Shown: one piece after another, positions 16,202 through 17,902 of the stretch
How the letters are laid out: each line of letters opens with the position of its first letter
How positions within the stretch are numbered: the stretch's first letter is position 1
Source: Pholiota molesta
Lineage: Eukaryota > Basidiomycota > Agaricomycetes > Agaricales > Strophariaceae
Direction: 5' to 3'
Assembly (NCBI GenBank): GCA_014925825.1
Contig: JACGCK010000522.1
Coordinates: 1-17,902, forward strand
DNA length: 17,902 nt
Position numbers and translations under genes: made by a program
The notes under the pieces: generated by a model
The model's input: only the letters and a program-made list of their open reading frames with translations
What the model was told of the DNA's origin: nothing
Database searches by the model: none

Positions 16202-17902
16202 CTAGAACAACTTCACGCCCTTCACCTCCCTCCCATTCCACCTCTGCCAAAACGCCTCCATCTCCTGCTCGCCCTCCGAATCCACATCGCCCACCTTCCC
16301 CAAGACATCTTGCGCCCCCACCACGCCGTCGCCGCCATCCAGCGCCGCGAGCAGGCGCGCCGCCGTGTCAGGCATGAAGGGCGCGAGGCACGCGCCGACG
16401 ACGCGCAGCGTCTCCAGCCCCACCAGACGCGTGCTGTGCACCAGCTCCGGCGGGGTCGTCCGCGCCCACGGCTCGATCTCGCTGATGCTCTTATTCGCCT
16501 GCCAAGCGCACGTTAGGGGATGAACGAGACATTCAAGAAAGAAAAGCAGGAAACGCACATGCTTAAGCACCTCCATCACCTCCGCCAGCGCCAGCCCCGC
16601 CTCGTACGTGTCCATGAGTCGGGCGACCTTCCCGGGCAGCGCGCGCGCCATCGCCAGCTGCGCGTAATTCGGGTCCTCACCGCCCTCCAGGCCTTGCGCG
16701 CTTGAGTCGCTACCGAAGAGGCGTTGGAGAGGGGCAGGCAAACCGCTCTGGGCGTCCGGCGCGCAGGGGACGGCGCGCGCGGCGATGCGCGGGGACGCGA
16801 TGCGGAGGAAGTAGTTCCCGAGCTGCGCGGCGATCTCGTGCTTGTGCTTGGCGAGCTGCTCCGCGGACCAGTCTGGGTGGATAGGTGCATTAGTATGGTG
16901 CTCAAATTGCGGTGATAAAGGTAGGGAGAGACATGGGAAAGAGAGAAGGAGAGAGATGGAATTCAGAAACGGGGATGGAAAGAGAGCTTGAGACGCTTGA
17001 GACGCGGAACTCGGTGTGGAAGAAACAGCTCGCAGGCAGGGATACAAGACCGAAAAGGAAATAGGATGGTGGGCGACCAAGATATGCCAGCAGTCCAGTG
17101 CACCCTTTCCTTGAATTGAAAACCAGCCTGCGAGCTGAAAGTTCCGTTATACTAGAGACTCCGAATCCAAAGCGGGGGAAAAACGTGAAGCTTGAAGCAA
17201 AAGAAAGGAAGAAAAAAGGAACTTACCAACATCCCCCCTCCACCGTCCGCCAATCCGCATAAGATAAAACCTTATAGCATCGACACCCCACTCCTCCATG
17301 GCCGCCATCGGATCGACCACGTTCCCCACGCTCTTCGACATCTTCTTCTGCGCCGCCGTCCAATGCGCGTGCGCGAGCAACGTGCGCGGCAGGGGAATCG
17401 GAATCCGCGCACCATCCGCAGGCGCGGCGCCGCCGCTGTCAGGCGTATACGGCGCCCCGTTCAACGCCAGGAGGATGGCGGGCAGATAGACCGCGTGGAA
17501 GCGCAGGATATCCTTGCCCACAACCTGCAGGTCAGCGGGCCAGCCGCGCGCGCGCATCTCCTGAACATCGAGCGCGCCGTCTAGCGTGGTCCACGGGTAG
17601 CCAGCGCCGCTGATGTAGATGAGGAGCGCGTCGAACCAGACGTAGACCGTCTGACCCGGGTCCGCGGGGACAGGCACGCCCCATGAAAGGCGCGCGGACG
17701 GGCGCGAGATGGAGATGTCCTCCAGCGCCGCACCCAGCCACCCGAGCACCTGCTCGCGGTACTGCTCCGGGTACACGGACGTCGGCGAGGCTGGACATGC
17801 GTGAGCAGGCGCGCCGCGGAAGGCGGAGAGGCGGAACATGTAGTTCTCTTCGCTGGACCATTCGACGGCGCGCCGGTCTCGAGGGCGACGGTCTGGTGCG
17901 GG
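16202..17902 (-). CDS. MSM1: Methionyl-tRNA synthetase, mitochondrial type (C-terminal part; runs off right edge; apparent frame break near 17867)
   Basis: This class I enzyme charges tRNA-Met with methionine; the short form without C-terminal extension is typical of the mitochondrial enzyme. Predicted exons (minus strand): from the right edge to 17227, then 16872-16559, then 16498-16202, with introns of 354 and 60 nt. Visible landmarks in order: 'VEWSSEENYMFRLSAF' (from 17866), 'YVWFDALLIYISGAGYP', 'WPADLQVVGKDILRFHAVYL', the ATP-binding KMSKS motif in 'QKKMSKSVGNVVDPM' (codons 17344-17330), 'GVDAIRFYLMRIGG', then after splicing 'DVDWSAEQLAKH' and the helical anticodon-binding domain ('LGNYFLRI', 'NKSISEIEPWA', 'CLAPFMPDTAARLL'), ending '...GREVKGVKLF'. 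The HIGH motif lies outside the window. Third codon positions are almost all G or C, unlike the flanks. Upstream of 17866 the conserved sequence continues one frame over ('HQTVALETGAP'), so one base seems to be missing. Confidence 0.9.
16873..17226 (-). other. Unusually long intron (354 nt) of the synthetase gene
   Basis: Donor GTAAGT at 17226, acceptor CCCAG at 16873. Joining the flanks gives 'GGRWRGDV-DWSAEQL', which matches the family pattern with nothing missing. The other introns proposed in this window are 53-115 nt. The intron is CT-rich on the coding strand and contains an ATG at 17080 in frame with the next exon. Confidence 0.7.

Noticed and set aside
1..17902. Secondary-metabolite cluster suggested by enoyl-reductase-like genes
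   Set aside because: No polyketide, terpene or peptide synthase, transporter or pathway regulator is present in the window.

Overview
The window looks like nuclear DNA of a filamentous basidiomycete, most likely an Agaricomycete. The genes I could rebuild are cut by many short introns (mostly 53-81 nt, typically GTRNGT...YAG). There is an F-box gene of the coiled-coil plus 'RLPxxLLREVF' type that is expanded in mushrooms. Spacing and promoters are eukaryotic, with TATA-like boxes and no operons. Exon joins were made by eye from splice sites, reading-frame continuity and paralogue comparison, so they are predictions.

Layout, left to right. 1-634: 5' part of an unknown Ser/Pro-rich gene (minus) that runs off the left edge. 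1759-3059 and 7631-8933: two minus-strand paralogues of a zinc-independent medium-chain dehydrogenase/reductase (quinone oxidoreductase / trans-enoyl reductase type), each with five exons at identical intron positions. Between them lie a TA-flanked element with terminal inverted repeats (3355-4490) and an intronless 650-aa F-box protein (5303-7255, minus). 9536-10336: an unknown three-exon gene (minus). 11269-11664: a small protein with a likely mitochondrial presequence (minus). 12069-12275: a doubtful 68-aa ORF (minus). 12346-13257: an unknown four-exon gene (minus). 15037-15868: the only well supported plus-strand gene, a six-exon, 173-aa, four-helix membrane protein. 16202-17902: the C-terminal two thirds of a mitochondrial-type methionyl-tRNA synthetase (minus), convergent with the membrane protein gene, very GC-rich, with an apparent one-base frame break near the right edge.

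Nothing links these genes into one pathway. The clearest structure is the reductase duplication: coding sequence, intron positions and about 200 bp of promoter are shared between copies, while the F-box gene and the repeat element occupy the interval. The most checkable oddities are the synthetase frame break, its 354-nt intron, the inverted-repeat element with iterated subterminal motifs, and several multi-exon genes that no single ORF reveals. I see no convincing new defence, toxin or biosynthetic system, no tRNA or rRNA gene and no CRISPR array.
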